Source: Haemonchus contortus (taxonomy: Eukaryota > Nematoda > Chromadorea > Rhabditida > Trichostrongylidae). From it: DNA of 64,000 bases. The notes under the pieces were generated by a model. That model was not told the origin of the DNA. It saw only the letters and a list, made by a program, of their open reading frames with translations, and did no database searches. The translations under genes were made by a program, and so were the position numbers. The stretch is taken from assembly GCA_000469685.2 (NCBI GenBank), contig LS997562.1, positions 14,907,275-14,971,274 on the forward strand, in the 5' to 3' direction. Of the stretch, positions 1 to 13,346 are shown piece by piece; within the stretch, counting starts at the first letter, position 1; every line of letters starts with the position of its first letter.

Positions 1-3000
1 CTGTACGAAAATATCGCATTATTGAGATTTTAACTTGTCTCCAAGATGTAAAATGTCAGAAAATCACTGGTTCGACAAGATACTTTGATATTGTTCATTC
101 ACACCGGCTATAGTTCTCTCCTTTTAGTAGAGGTTTCCAAAATTTCATCAGACCACAGATAGAATCGGGTCAGATCTTGAAAGTACCTCGAACCTGGATA
201 ATTAAACCGACGAGGACGTGCTGTTTCAGTGCGAAGCCAGGGAGTGAATCGTATTGCGTTCATGCTGTCGGCGTTTTCCTTGTTCTCCTACTCAATGAAC
301 AATACGAAATATCGCATTATTGAGATTTTAACTTGTTGCCAAGATGTAAAATGTCAGAAAATCACTGGTTCCACAAGATACTTTGATATTATTCATTCCA
401 CACCGGCTATAGTTCTCTCCTTTTAGGAGAGGTTTCCAAAATTTCATCAGACCACAGATAGAATCGGGTCAGATCTTGAAAGTACCTCAAACTTGGGTAA
501 TTAAACCGACGAGGACGTGCTGTTCCAGTGCGGAGTCAGGGAGTGAATCTTATCGCGTTCATGCTGTCGGCGTTTTCCTTGTTCTCCTACTCAATGAACA
601 ATACGAAATATCGCTTTATTGAGATTTTAACTTGTTGCCAAGATGTAAAATGTCAGAAAAATCACTGGTTCCACAAGATACTTTGATATTATTCATTCAC
701 ACCGGCTATAGTTCTCTCCTTTTAGGAGAGGTTTCCAAAATTTCATCAGACCACAGATAGAATCGGGTCAGATCTTGAAAGTACCTCAAACTTGGGATAA
801 TTAAACCGACGAGGACGTGCTGTTTCAGTGCGAAGCCAGGGACTGAATCGTATTGCGTTCATGCTGTCGGCGTTTTCCTTGTTCTCCTACTCAATGAACA
901 ATACGAAATATCGCTTATTGAGATTTTAACTTGTTTCCAAGATGTAAAATGTCAGAAAATCACTGGTTCGACAAGATTCTTTGATATTATTCATTCACAC
1001 CGGCTATAGTTCTCTCCTTTTAGGAGAGGTTTCCAAAATTTCATCAGACCACAGATAGAATCGGGTCAGATCTTGAAAGTACCTCAAACTTGGGTAATTA
1101 AACCGACGAGGACGTGCTGTTTCAGTGCGGAAGCCAGGGACTGAATCTTATTGCGTTCATGCTGTCGGCGTTTTCCTTGTTCTCCTACTCAATGAACAAT
1201 ACGAAATATCGCTTTATTGAGATTTTAACTTGTTGCCAAGATGTAAAATGTCAGAAAATCACTGGTTCCACAAGATACTTTGATATTATTCATTCCACAC
1301 CGGCTATAGTTTCTCTTCCTTTTAGGAGAGGTTTCCAAAATTTCATCAGACCACAGATAGAATCGGGTCAGATCTTGAAAAGTACCTCAAACTTGGGTAA
1401 TTAAACCGACGAGGACGTGCTGCTCCAGTGCGGAGCCAGGGACGTGAATCTTATGGCGTTCATGCTGTCGGCGTTTTCCTTGTTCTCCTACTCAATGAAC
1501 AATACGAAATATCGCTTTATTGAGATTTTAACTTGTTGCCAAGATGTAAATGTCAGAAAATCACTGGTTCCACAAGATACTTTGATATTATTCATTCAAC
1601 TCGGCTATAGTTCTCTCCTTTTAGGAGAGGTTTCCAAAATTTCATCAGACCACAGATAGAATCGGGTCAGATCTTGAAAGTACCTCGAACTTGGGTAATT
1701 AAACCGACGAGGACGTGCTGTTTCAGTGCGAAGCCAGGGAGTGAATCGTATTGCGTTCATGCTGTCGGCGTTTTCCTTGTTCTCCTACTCAATGAACAAT
1801 ACGAAATATCGCATTATTGAGATTTTAACTTGTTGCCAAGATGTAAAATGTCAGAAAATCACTGGTTCCACAAGATACTTTGATATTATTCATTCACACC
1901 GGCTATAGTTCTCTCCTTTTAGGAGAGGTTTCCAAAATTTCATCAGACCACAGATAGAATCGGGTCAGATCTTGAAAGTACCTCAAACTTGGGGTAATTA
2001 AACCGACGAGGACGTGCTGTTCCAGTGCGAAGCCAGGGAGTGAATCTTATTCGCGTTCATGCTGTCGGCGTTTTCCTTGTTCTCCTACTCAATGAACAAT
2101 ACGAAATATCGCTTTATTGAGATTTTAACTTGTTGCCAAGATGTAAAATGTCAGAAAATCACTGGTTCCACAAGATACTTTGATATTATTCATTCACACC
2201 GGCTATAGTTCTCTCCTTTTAGGAGAGGTTTCCAAAATTTCATCAGACCACAGATAGAATCGGGTCAGATCTTGAAAGTACCTCAAACTTGGGTAATTAA
2301 ACCGACGAGGACGTGCTGTTTCAGTGCGAAGCCAGGGACTGAATCGTATTGCGTTCATGCTGTCGGCGTTTTCCTTGTTCTCCTACTCAATGAACAATAC
2401 GAAATATCGCATTATTGAGATTTTAACTTGTTGCCAAGATGTAAAATGTCAGAAAATCACTGGTTCGACAAGATACTTTGATATTATTCATTCACACCGG
2501 CTATAGTTCTCTCCTTTTAGGAGAGGTTTCCAAAATTTCATCAGACCACAGATAGAATCGGGTCAGATCTTGAAAGTACCTCAAACTTGGGTAATTAAAC
2601 CGACGAGGACGTGCTGTTTCCAGTGCGGAAGCCAGGGACTGAATCGTTATCGCGTTCATGCTGTCGGCGTTTTCCTTGTTCTCCTACTCAATGAACAATA
2701 CGAAATATCGCTTTATTGAGATTTTAACTTGTTTCCAAGATGTAAAATGTCAGAAAATCACTGGTTCGACAAGATACTTTGATATTATTCATTCACACCG
2801 GCTATAGTTCTCTCCTTTTAGGAGAGGTTTCCAAAATTTCATCAGACCACAGATAGAATCGGGTCAGATCTTGAAAGTACCTCAAACTTGGGTAATTAAA
2901 CCGACGAGGACGTGCTGTTTCAGTGCGAAGCCAGGGACTGAATCGTATTGCGTTCATGCTGTCGGCGTTTTCCTTGTTCTCCTACTCAATGAACAATACG

Positions 3001-6000
3001 AAATATCGCTTTATTGAGATTTTAACTTGTTTCCAAGATGTAAAATGTCAGAAAATCACTGGTTTCCACAAGATACTTTGATATTATTCATTCACACCGG
3101 CTATAGTTCTCTCCTTTTAGGAGAGGTTTCCAAAATTTCATCAGACCACAGATAGAATCGGGTCAGATCTTGAAAGTACCTCAAACTTGGGTAATTAAAC
3201 CGACGAGGACGTGCTGTTTCAGTGCGAAGCCAGGGAGTGAATCGTATTGCGTTCATGCTGTCATCGTTTTCCTTGTTTTCCTACTCAATGAACAACACGA
3301 AATATCGCTTTATTGAGATTTTAACTTGTTTCCAAGATGTAAAATGTCAGAAAATCACTGGTTCCACAAGATACTTTGATATTATTCATTCACACCGGCT
3401 ATAGTTCTCTCCTTTTAGGAGAGGTTTCCAAAATTTCATCAGACCACAGATAGAATCGGGTCAGATCTTGAAAATACCTCAAACTTGGGTAATTAAACCG
3501 ACGAGGACGTGCTGTTCCAGTGCGGAAGCCAGGGACTGAATCGTATTGCGTTCATGCTGTCGGCGTTTTCCTTGTTCTCCTACTCAATGAACAATACGAA
3601 ATATCGCTTTATTGAGATTTTAACTTGTTTCCAAGATGTAAAATGTCAGAAAATCACTGGTTCCACAAGATACTTTGATATTATTCATTCATTTCGGCTA
3701 TAGTTCTCTCCTTTTAGGAGAGGTTTCCAAAATTTCATCAGACCACAGATAGAATCGGGTCAGATCTTGAAAGTACCTCAAACTTGGGTAATTAAACCGA
3801 CGAAGATGTGCTGTTTCAGTGCGAAGCCAGGGAGTGAATCGTATTGCGTTCATGCTGTCATCGTTTTCCTTGTTTTCCTACTCAATGAACAACACGAAAT
3901 ATCGCTTTATTGAGATTTTACTTGTTTCCAAGATGTAAAATGTCAGAAAATCACTGGTTCGACAAGGACACTTTGATATTATTCATTCACATCGGCTATA
4001 GTTCTCTCCTTTTAGGAGAGGTTTCCAAAATTTCATCAGACCACAGATAGAATCGGGTCAGATCTTGAAAGTACCTCAAACTTGGGTAATTAAACCGACG
4101 AAGATGTGCTGTTTCAGTGCGAAGCCAGGGAGTGAATCGTATTGCGTTCATGCTGTCAGCGTTTTCCTTGTTCTCCTACTCAATGAACAATACGAAATAT
4201 CGCATTATTGAGATTTTAACTTGTTGCCAAGATGTAAAATGTCAGAAAATCACTGGTTCCACAAGATACTTTGATATTATTCATTCACACCGGCTATAGT
4301 TCTCTCCTTTTAGGAGAGGTTTCCAAAATTTCATCAGACCACAGATAGAATCGGGTCAGATCTTGAAAGTACCTCGAACTTGGATAATTAAACCGACGAG
4401 GACGTGCTGTTTCAGTGCGAAGCCAGGGAGTGAATCGTATTGCGTTCATGCTGTCGGCGTTTTCCTTGTTCTCCTACTCAATGAACAATACGAAATATCG
4501 CTTTATTGAGATTTTAACTTGTTGCCAAGATGTAAAATGTCAGAAAATCACTGGTTCCACAAGATACTTTGATATTATTCATTCACACCGGCTATAGTTC
4601 TCTCCTTTTAGGAGAGGTTTCCAAAATTTCATCAGACCACAGATAGAATCGGGTCAGATCTTGAAAGTACCTCAAACTTGGGTAATTAAACCGACGAGGA
4701 CGTGCTGTTCCAGTGCGAAGCCAGGGACTGAATCGTATTGCGTTCATGCTGTCGGCGTTTTCCTTGTTCTCCTACTCAATGAACAATACGAAATATCGCA
4801 TTATTGAGATTTTTAACTTGTTGCCAAGATGTAAAATGTCAGAAAATCACTGGTTCCACAAGATACTTTGATATTATTCATTCACACCGGCTATAGTTCT
4901 CTCCTTTTAGGAGAGGTTTCCAAAATTTCATCAGACCACAGATAGAATCGGGTCAGATCTTGAAAGTACCTCAAACTTGGATAATTAAACCGACGAGGAC
5001 GTGCTGTTTCAGTGCGAAGCCAGGGAGTGAATCGTATTGCGTTCATGCTGTCGGCGTTTTCCTTGTTCTCCTACTCAATGAACAATACGAAATATCGCAT
5101 TATTGAGATTTTAACTTGTTGCCGAGATGTAAAATGTCAGAAAATCACTGGTTCCACAAGATACTTTGATATTATTCATTCACACCGGCTATAGTTCTCT
5201 CCTTTTAGGAGAGGTTTCCAAAATTTCATCAGACCACAGATAGAATCGGGTCAGATCTTGAAAGTACCTCGAACTTGGATAATTAAACCGACGAGGACGT
5301 GCTGTTTCAGTGCGAAGCCAGGGAGTGAATCGTATTGCGTTCATGCTGTCGGCGTTTTCCTTGTTCTCCTACTCAATGAACAATACGAAATATCGCATTA
5401 TTGAGATTTTAACTTGTTGCCAAGATGTAAAATGTCAGAAAATCACTGGTTCCACAAGATACTTTGATATTATTCATTCACACCGGCTATAGTTCTCTCC
5501 TTTTAGGAGAGGTTTCCAAAATTTCATCAGACCACAGATAGAATCGGGTCAGATCTTGAAAGTACCTCAAACTTGGATAATTAAACCGACGAGGACGTGC
5601 TGTTTCAGTGCGAAGCCAGGGAGTGAATCGTATTGCGTTCATGCTGTCGGCGTTTTCCTTGTTCTCCTACTCAATGAACAATACGAAATATCGCATTATT
5701 GAGATTTTAACTTGTTGCCAAGATGTAAAATGTCAGAAAATCACTGGTTCCACAAGATACTTTGATATTATTCATTCACACCGGCTATAGTTCTCTGCTT
5801 TTAGGAGAGGTTTCCAAAATTTCATCAGACCACAGATAGAATCGGGTCAGATTTGAAAGTACCTCAAACTTGGGTAATTAAACCGACGAGGACGTGCTGT
5901 TTCAGTGCGAAGCCAGGGACTGAATCGTATTGCGTTCATGCTGTCGGCGTTTTCCTTGTTCTCCTACTCAATGAACAATACGAAATATCGCATTATTGAG

Positions 6001-8490
6001 ATTTTAACTTGTTGCCAAGATGTAAAATGTCAGAAAATCACTGGTTCCACAAGATACTTTGATATTATTCATTCACACCGGCTATAGTTCTCTGCTTTTA
6101 GGAGAGGTTTCCAAAATTTCATCAGACCACAGATAGAATCGGGTCAGATCTTGAAAGTACCTCAAACTTGGATAATTAAACCGACGAGGACGTGCTGTTT
6201 CAGTGCGAAGCCAGGGAGTGAATCGTATTGCGTTCATGCTGTCGGCGTTTTCCTTGTTCTCCTACTCAATGAACAATACGAAATATCGCATTATTGAGAT
6301 TTTAACTTGTTGCCAAGATGTAAAATGTCAGAAAATCACTGGTTCCACAAGATACTTTGATATTATTCATTCACACCGGCTATAGTTCTCTGCTTTTAGG
6401 AGAGGTTTCCAAAATTTCATCAGACCACAGATAGAATCGGGTCAGATCTTGAAAGTACCTCAAACTTGGATAATTAAACCGACGAGGACGTGCTGTTTCA
6501 GTGCGAAGCCAGGGAGTGAATCGTATTGCGTTCATGCTGTCGGCGTTTTCCTTGTTCTCCTACTCAATGAACAATACGAAATATCGCTTTATTGAGATTT
6601 TAACTTGTTGCCAAGATGTAAAATGTCAGAAAATCACTGGTTCCACAAGATACTTTGATATTATTCATTCACACCGGCTATAGTTCTCTGCTTTTAGGAG
6701 AGGTTTCCAAAATTTCATCAGACCACAGATAGAATCGGGTCAGATCTTGAAAGTACCTCAAACTTGGATAATTAAACCGACGAGGACGTGCTGTTTCAGT
6801 GCGAAGCCAGGGAGTGAATCGTATTGCGTTCATGCTGTCGGCGTTTTCCTTGTTCTCCTACTCAATGAACAATACGAAATATCGCATTATTGAGATTTTA
6901 ACTTGTTGCCAAGATGTAAAATGTCAGAAAATCACTGGTTCCACAAGATACTTTGATATTATTCATTCACACCGGCTATAGTTCTCTGCTTTTAGGAGAG
7001 GTTTCCAAAATTTCATCAGACCACAGATAGAATCGGGTCAGATCTTGAAAGTACCTCAAACTTGGATAATTAAACCGACGAGGACGTGCTGTTTCAGTGC
7101 GAAGCCAGGGAGTGAATCGTATTGCGTTCATGCTGTCGGCGTTTTCCTTGTTCTCCTACTCAATGAACAATACGAAATATCGCTTTATTGAGATTTTAAC
7201 TTGTTGCCAAGATGTAAAATGTCAGAAAATCACTGGTTCCACAAGATACTTTGATATTATTCATTCACACCGGCTATAGTTCTCTGCTTTTAGGAGAGGT
7301 TTCCAAAATTTCATCAGACCACAGATAGAATCGGGTCAGATTTGAAAGTACCTCAAACTTGGGTAATTAAACCGACGAGGACGTGCTGTTTCAGTGCGAA
7401 GCCAGGGACTGAATCGTATTGCGTTCATGCTGTCGGCGTTTTCCTTGTTCTCCTACTCAATGAACAATACGAAATATCGCATTATTGAGATTTTAACTTG
7501 TTGCCAAGATGTAAAATGTCAGAAAATCACTGGTTCCACAAGATACTTTGATATTATTCATTCACACCGGCTATAGTTCTCTCCTTTTAAGAGAGGTTTC
7601 CAAAATTTCATCAGACCACAGATAGAATCGGGTCAGATCTTGAAAGTACCTCAAACTTAGGTAATTAAACCGACGAGGACGTGCTGTTTCAGTGCGAAGC
7701 CAGGGACTGAATCGTATTGCGTTCATGCTGTCGGCGTTTTCCTTGTTCTCCTACTCAATGAACAATACGAAATATCGCATTATTGAGATTTTAACTTGTT
7801 GCCAAGATGTAAAATGTCAGAAAATCACTGGTTCCACAAGATACTTTGATATTATTCATTCACACCGGCTATAGTTCTCTCCTTTTAAGAGAGGTTTCCA
7901 AAATTTCATCAGACCACAGATAGAATCGGGTCAGATCTTGAAAGTACCTCAAACTTAGGTAATTAAACCGACGAGGACGTGCTGTTTCAGTGCGAAGCCA
8001 GGGACTGAATCGTATGGCGTTCATGCTGTCGGCGTTTTCCTTGTTCTCCTACTCAATGAACAATACGAAATATCGCATTATTGAGATTTTAACTTGTTGC
8101 CAAGATGTAAAATGTCAGAAAATCACTGGTTCCACAAGATACTTTGATATTATTCATTCACACCGGCTATAGTTCTCTCCTTTTAAGAGAGGTTTCCAAA
8201 ATTTCATCAGACCACAGATAGAATCGGGTCAGATCTTGAAAGTACCTCAAACTTAGGTAATTAAACCGACGAGGACGTGCTGTTTCAGTGCGAAGCCAGG
8301 GACTGAATCTTATCGCGTTCATGCTGTCGGCGTTTTCCTTGTTCTCCTACTCAATGAACAATACGAAATATCGCTTTATTGAGATTTTTACTTGTTTTTT
8401 CAATGTCCAATGTCAGGAAATCATGAATTCGACAAGATATTATACTTTCACATTATTAATTTTTGAAGAGAACTTCCCATTTTAGGAGAG
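1..8490. repeat. 298-bp tandem satellite array, about 28 copies
   Basis: A head-to-tail array with period close to 298 bp. The anchor CGAGGACGTGCTG recurs at about 211, 510, 810 and so on to 8270, that is 27 intervals averaging 298.5 bp. Units are mostly over 95% identical by eye, with single-base indels. The array enters from the left edge of the window, so its full size is unknown. The last unit (about 8390-8490) is clearly diverged, which marks the array edge. Variants shared by neighbouring units show local homogenisation: CTCTGCTTTT in six consecutive units (5796-7290), CTTTTAAGAG in the last three (7583-8190). Each unit holds a 60-codon open frame, but it begins at a GTG, is broken by indels in several units, and is best read as a by-product of the repeat. 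Confidence 0.97.
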
Positions 8491-8839
8491 ACATTGTTCG
8501 ATATTGCGTGGAATATGAAAATGAAAACACCTTTTTTCAGTGGGGAAAAAAACTGAGTGCTGCGTGACCGGCCAGATTTCCACTTAAATGCAGGGGACGC
8601 TGACATTTTGTAATAATTCCAAAATTACATTTCCGAATGGAATTCAACGCACAAAATGCCTGGTGAGAAGACCTGTTGGGCGTCATTTCAGCAGGTTTCG
8701 CTGGTGTCAGGTTCCGTGTCCCTCATCATATTTGTCGCCTGACGATCCATTTCGTCGTGTACGTTCAACGAAGGCTCTGCACGTAACCGCATTCCTTTCC
8801 AGCCTTTTCGATCACAACATTATCAATTGCGCTACTGAA
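8491..8839. other. Unique-looking DNA beside the satellite
   Basis: No gene, repeat or RNA recognised. It follows the degenerate last satellite unit directly. A short plus-strand open frame (8588-8848) has no recognisable motif and no splice context. Confidence 0.4.
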
Positions 8840-9640
8840 GAGCGCTGATGTGATCACGTTGAATTAGTGCAAATCATTCCATGGTTTCCGCTAACTAGAA
8901 TACTTCCTTGAAGGCACTGTTGGCGATAATTTTGAGGTACCCTTTTTAAGTTGAAAAAGGTATGTATTAATGTAGAGTAGTGCGTTGGTGGCAAAGAAGC
9001 GAGAAAGTGGGATATAAAACATCCGGGAGTGGTGATAGTGGAGTTATGCCAGATTACCATAGCTGAGATAGCGTGGAAATGGTGTTGCGCGAGATTTCAT
9101 TTGCGTAAAGAGTAGATCACAACAAATCCGAAGCGACCAAAAATGCCGTCCACCTCTGCCATGGATATGACTAGTTTTTTGGACTACCAACATGGTATTC
9201 CCTCGAGATAACGCAGCCTCTACAAGGCCGCTGAAACTCATCCGCTATGGGTTCGTTTCACCGATACAATCTCTGAGCCCTTATAACGATCTATCTAGGC
9301 CGTAAACCAATCTGACAGCGCCGCCTATGGTATACTTGAATGCCACAGATTTAGAAGAGACATCCTCGGAAAGCATTTTTGTCGTAAACTGTGCCTTTAA
9401 GTAAACAATTGTGTGCCCTGGATTTCCACAAAAATGCTCAGGATTGCCTACTTTACACCTCCAGTTAACCTTATGGGCATCGGAACTGTTCCATCGGACT
9501 GTTTTCAATGTACCCTTACTGATCAAATAGTGACCGGGTCCAGACGTTTTGCACCTTGCACAGCAGAAGACGGGAGTAACTTTGTCAGAAAAATACTGTT
9601 TGGACACTGCGACTCATTCCTGGATTTCAAGGTGGTGGCG
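8840..9640. repeat. Interspersed repeat, family A (copy 1)
   Basis: This stretch shares ordered blocks with 49800-50290 and 37190-37640. They are: AATTTTGAGGTACCC followed by a TTAAG(T)TGAAAAA-like stretch, then GCAGCCTCTACAA with CTCATCCGC shortly after, then TGAGCCCTTATAAC and TCTAGGCCGT. It ends near AAACTGTGCCTTTAAG, the complement of the AAAGGCACAGTT signature found elsewhere in the window. No transposase frame is seen, so this is a non-autonomous or long-dead element of unknown class. The limits are approximate. Confidence 0.6.
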
Positions 9641-10789
9641 CGTCATGGAGAGAATGGTCAACATGAAAACTACTAGCTTTCAAGTTTCATTATGATCGAC
9701 ACTCCTTGCTTTACCGGCGTTCTAGAAATGCTGCCTTTTTTACGCTCCATTCTGTTAGTTAAGAGCCTATGTATTCAGTGGGTCACTAATTCCGATCTTT
9801 TAATGTGGCAGTCCTTGAAAGCACGTCAGCGTGCGAACTTGATCTAATTCACAAGCTCTTCCATTACGGTCAAGGGCATCCCTATTTACTCTTGCCTGCA
9901 CTTCCCGTGCGTATTTTGCAGTGTTCGCAGGAAAAAGGAAGCAAGTCGCTTTGGTCATAACCGTGAGTATTGCTCGTTACCTTTACTGCCCTGAGAACAA
10001 TGAAATGAATTTGACACACTGAATAATACTTTCACGGAAGATGTAGTTTGCGAAGGGGACTCTGTAAGAGCAACGACGGATTGGCATCTGTCGGGTGTGC
10101 TTTAAAATTTCCCTAGGTCGAGCTATTGCTTGAAAGTTTGTTCAGCTCATGATGCTGGCCGTAGCACCACAGTCAACTGTTTTTGTTATGCGATCTGACT
10201 GGGGAATGGGTACAAAGACCGCTTGGAGATGCACCCGGCCAAGTTCCCAGCAGGATTCGTAGCGAATTCGGGTGGATCTGACGTTTATCATCAAAACATA
10301 GGCACAACACAGCGACGGAGCCAGAAACTGCTCACAAGCACGTCGATTTGATCAGTCGAAGGGAACCATGTGAGTGTTTGACGCACAGCAATTGCTGCGG
10401 ATTGTCAAATGGGCCAACGCTCGGAACCCCATCTGACTGATTAGGGCATGTCCCTTCTGCGGAAAAGTCCGATGTAGAGCTAGCGACAACGATTCTGTGG
10501 GAGCCTTATCGATACACTTTCCCCCGATTTTGTCTTGCGGAACGACTTCAACTATATCTGGATTATTCTTGTTCTCCAAGGCTGTCAGTTCAGCTATTGC
10601 ACTCGAGTGTGTGGTCTAGTCTTCGTATATGAGTTCTTTTCACCTGTACCCTAGTACACATACTGGTATTCAGCGGACTGTCACTGCTGGCTCAGCTCAG
10701 CTCGTTTTATCTTGATCTTGGTTGCGCTCTTCTGTAGTTGTACACCTGTCTTCTGTTCCCTCTATTGCCGCTCTCAGTTGAGTGTATAA
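9641..10789. other. No recognisable feature
   Basis: About 1.1 kb with only short open frames in all six frames, no motif-bearing peptide and no repeat that I can see. The 3' part (10700-10789) may be the 3' end of a non-LTR element, because it runs into a tetranucleotide tail in the way the CR1-like copy at 42720 does. Confidence 0.35.
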
Positions 10790-10840
10790 GTGAATAAATA
10801 AATAAGTAAATGAATGAATAAATGAATAAATAAATAAAAA
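10790..10840 (+). repeat. (AAAT/GAAT)n microsatellite, candidate LINE tail
   Basis: Imperfect runs of AAAT and GAAT, preceded by AGTGTATAAGTGAATAAATAAAT. The CR1-like remnant ends similarly at 42703-42722 (AGTGTAATAAATAAATAAAT). The microsatellite is certain; its origin as a retrotransposon 3' tail is inference. Confidence 0.7.
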
Positions 10841-12178
10841 TTCCATATCGGCCTCGCCTCATCGAGGAATAACAGCTTTGAGTTGACGTTCTCTTGGAAA
10901 TCTGCTTTGTAGTTACCGAAGTTGTTTCTGTGATTTGGAATCTACGGAACTCGAGCCCGTTGCTTAATGGGATCCTTGAACCTAAACGCTTAGTACCTGG
11001 TATTTTCCTATGTTTCATTTTCATTTCGAAAACCGTTTGACAAATCAAGAGCATTGCTCGACATGTTCATTGTCCACTTTTTCGTGACCCCTCATCCCTT
11101 CATTAACTTTTTCACTCAGCTTTGTTTTGTTTTTTCGGCTAGGATGCTGAAATTGGTTGATGTAGTAACTTACTAGAAAGCCTTCTCTTTGCGTCGAGCT
11201 GGGCATGTCAATGAGCATTCATTTGCTAGAATTTCGAAGAGACCACGTTTATTATACATATTTTTCGAAGCTACCTCGAATGACTCGAAGATGGCAAGGG
11301 AAATAAATTTGGATAGCAGCCGGCGACTGAAAAGGAATGGAATGGGCTGCCATTGTTCAGAACCTGATTGATTCCCTCTGTCATAAGTGCGTATGACTAC
11401 GCATTATGATTTCATTGCATTTTCAAGGTACAGGTTATTAAGTATGAAATGGCACTGAAACCTGTGAAAAATGAAAGGAATTCAGCGCCGTAAGAAGTGA
11501 AAGACTATGCCTTGGAATTGAGAGGTTTTTAGTATCACGGAAACGTCCCTCCTAACAATTCATACCACATGATCCACCCTACTTTCACCAGTTCCCAACT
11601 TATCTGCACCACATTACCTGACGTTTCCTGGAGTTGTTGAGTACTAGGCAGGTGCGAAACCATTGAACAAAACAGGATATACTATCGCTTGTTGTAAACA
11701 TAAAAGGTTTCGGGTCTCATATCATGCAGTGGGACCGTTTCCGCTTTTCGTTGTAGAAAAGCCAAATGGTTTTTTTGTAGACTGACTTCCCCATCGGATG
11801 AATTCTATTGCTTTCAAATCATTAATGATCTTCGTTACAAGCTGAGTACGGTTCTGACAATGTGTCCAGTAGAATAAGGAAGCAACCCAGTAAGACTTTC
11901 GTCACTTCTTGGGAGCTGCATCAAAGAGAGCTGCCTCGGAGTACGTTTCCGGCTCAGAGCATCGTCTTCGAAGCATACAGATTGAACATCCCAGAGAAAG
12001 ATTAACGGGGAATTGGACCAGGGTTCGAATTCAATCGGTCTAACTCTCCCAAACCAAGAAAATTATCAATGGGCTTCTGTTGTGGTGAAGAAAATAGATT
12101 CCGATGAAGAGATGGAACTGCTGCAGAGATTCAAAGTGTTCCCTCGTAGAACTTTGAAGATAGTTCATCAATGATGGA

Positions 12179-12196
12179 GGGGGGGGGGGGGGGGGG
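12179..12196. repeat. Poly(G) tract
   Basis: Eighteen consecutive G on the plus strand. G runs this long can form intermolecular or stacked quadruplexes and are unstable; they are also prone to length errors in assemblies. Confidence 0.95.
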
Positions 12197-12780
12197 TTGT
12201 TCTGCAGTGTTTTGTACGCTGTTTGCTTTCAATCAAATGAGCTTAACACAATTCAGGAAAGCCTTAGAAAGTCGGTCGTTTTTTCGATGAAGAACTCGAG
12301 GTCGATCACTTTCTGCAATAAGACAACTCATGGTATGATCAAATGCGAGTGAGATTCTCTGACGAACAGCCTGACCCTGTTCCAGTAGACGGCACTAGTC
12401 CGCACATGAGCATTGTCACGTACTTGCGGGAAATAACGGTTCGCGCCGCATGTGCGAACAGAACCGAAGCAGCACATCCTCCATGAGTGGACATCTTCTG
12501 AAGAGCAGAATAAGGGTTCTGCAAAGCAGGAAACATCCTTGTTTGGATGGGATGCAATGTAACATAGGGGTCGCTCTGTCTGCTTCTGAATTCAATTCTA
12601 TCCGCATAGTGACTTAATCCTCGTGGTTTCCTTCCAACAGTTCCATTCGTTTTGCACCGGGCCTATGAGATAGCATTTTCTTGTAACTGGTAAGGCTCAG
12701 GCAAATTGCCGGTATACTTATGGTAAAAGTTGCAGTAGATGGTGATTCTTGTAAGCTAAAATTAGTAATGACGCCTGTCA

Positions 12781-12795
12781 CCCCCCCCCCCCCCC
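12781..12795. repeat. Poly(C) tract
   Basis: Fifteen consecutive C on the plus strand, about 585 bp from the poly(G) tract. Like that tract it is a mononucleotide run, with no associated gene. Confidence 0.95.
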
Positions 12796-13346
12796 GTCCT
12801 CTGATTCTTAACCCTCCAAAAAGAACTGAAGTATTTGTTGTTTACAGATTCAGTATAGACGTTATTTTTAGGAGGTACAACTGTGATGACTGAGGTTTTT
12901 ATAAATGGGCATCAGGTGGTATCGTAAAAATGTCTGATGAGGGGTTCCTACATAAAGATTTCTTCAGTTGTTTTTCGTCTTGTAGGGAGTGCTAGTAGTT
13001 GGTTTGTAGTATCAATTATTGCTTGTTAGCGAAAGCTCACCCTTGACTCGTGGTGGCTACGTGAGGAGCGTGAGGGGTATCGTGGCTTTCTCGAATAACG
13101 GTATCGTATACTGACGCTTCAGACAAACAAGGGCATTATTTCAGAAATTTGGAAATCATTTATTGGAGCGCTCATGGACCAGGCATTCTTCAAGACTGAC
13201 GATAGTGAAGGGGAAAAGAATCGTAAATTGAGAAAAAGCCATGTGAATTTGAGCCACTTTCTGCGCCATCGTACTTGACGTTGGATAAAAGGTAGCTGCT
13301 CAGTGATGCAAGCAAATTGCTCAATTGCCAAAGTGCTGGTTATCTA

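Larger units (their letters stand above)
10841..13346. other. Anonymous DNA with homopolymer tracts
   Basis: No gene, known transposon or RNA recognised over 2.5 kb. It contains an 18-base G run at 12179-12196 and a 15-base C run at 12781-12795. Short minus-strand frames at 12339-12607 and 13119-13331 have no recognised domain. Confidence 0.4.

Noticed and set aside
229..8485. A family of 60-96-residue open frames (about 20 copies) in the 298-bp units, as a multigene peptide family
   Set aside because: Most start at GTG, several units break the frame by indels, there are no splice signals or signal peptides, and identity follows the DNA period with no sign of protein-level constraint.
1..8490. 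CRISPR-like array
   Set aside because: The whole 298-bp unit repeats; there are no unique spacers, and the window is eukaryotic.
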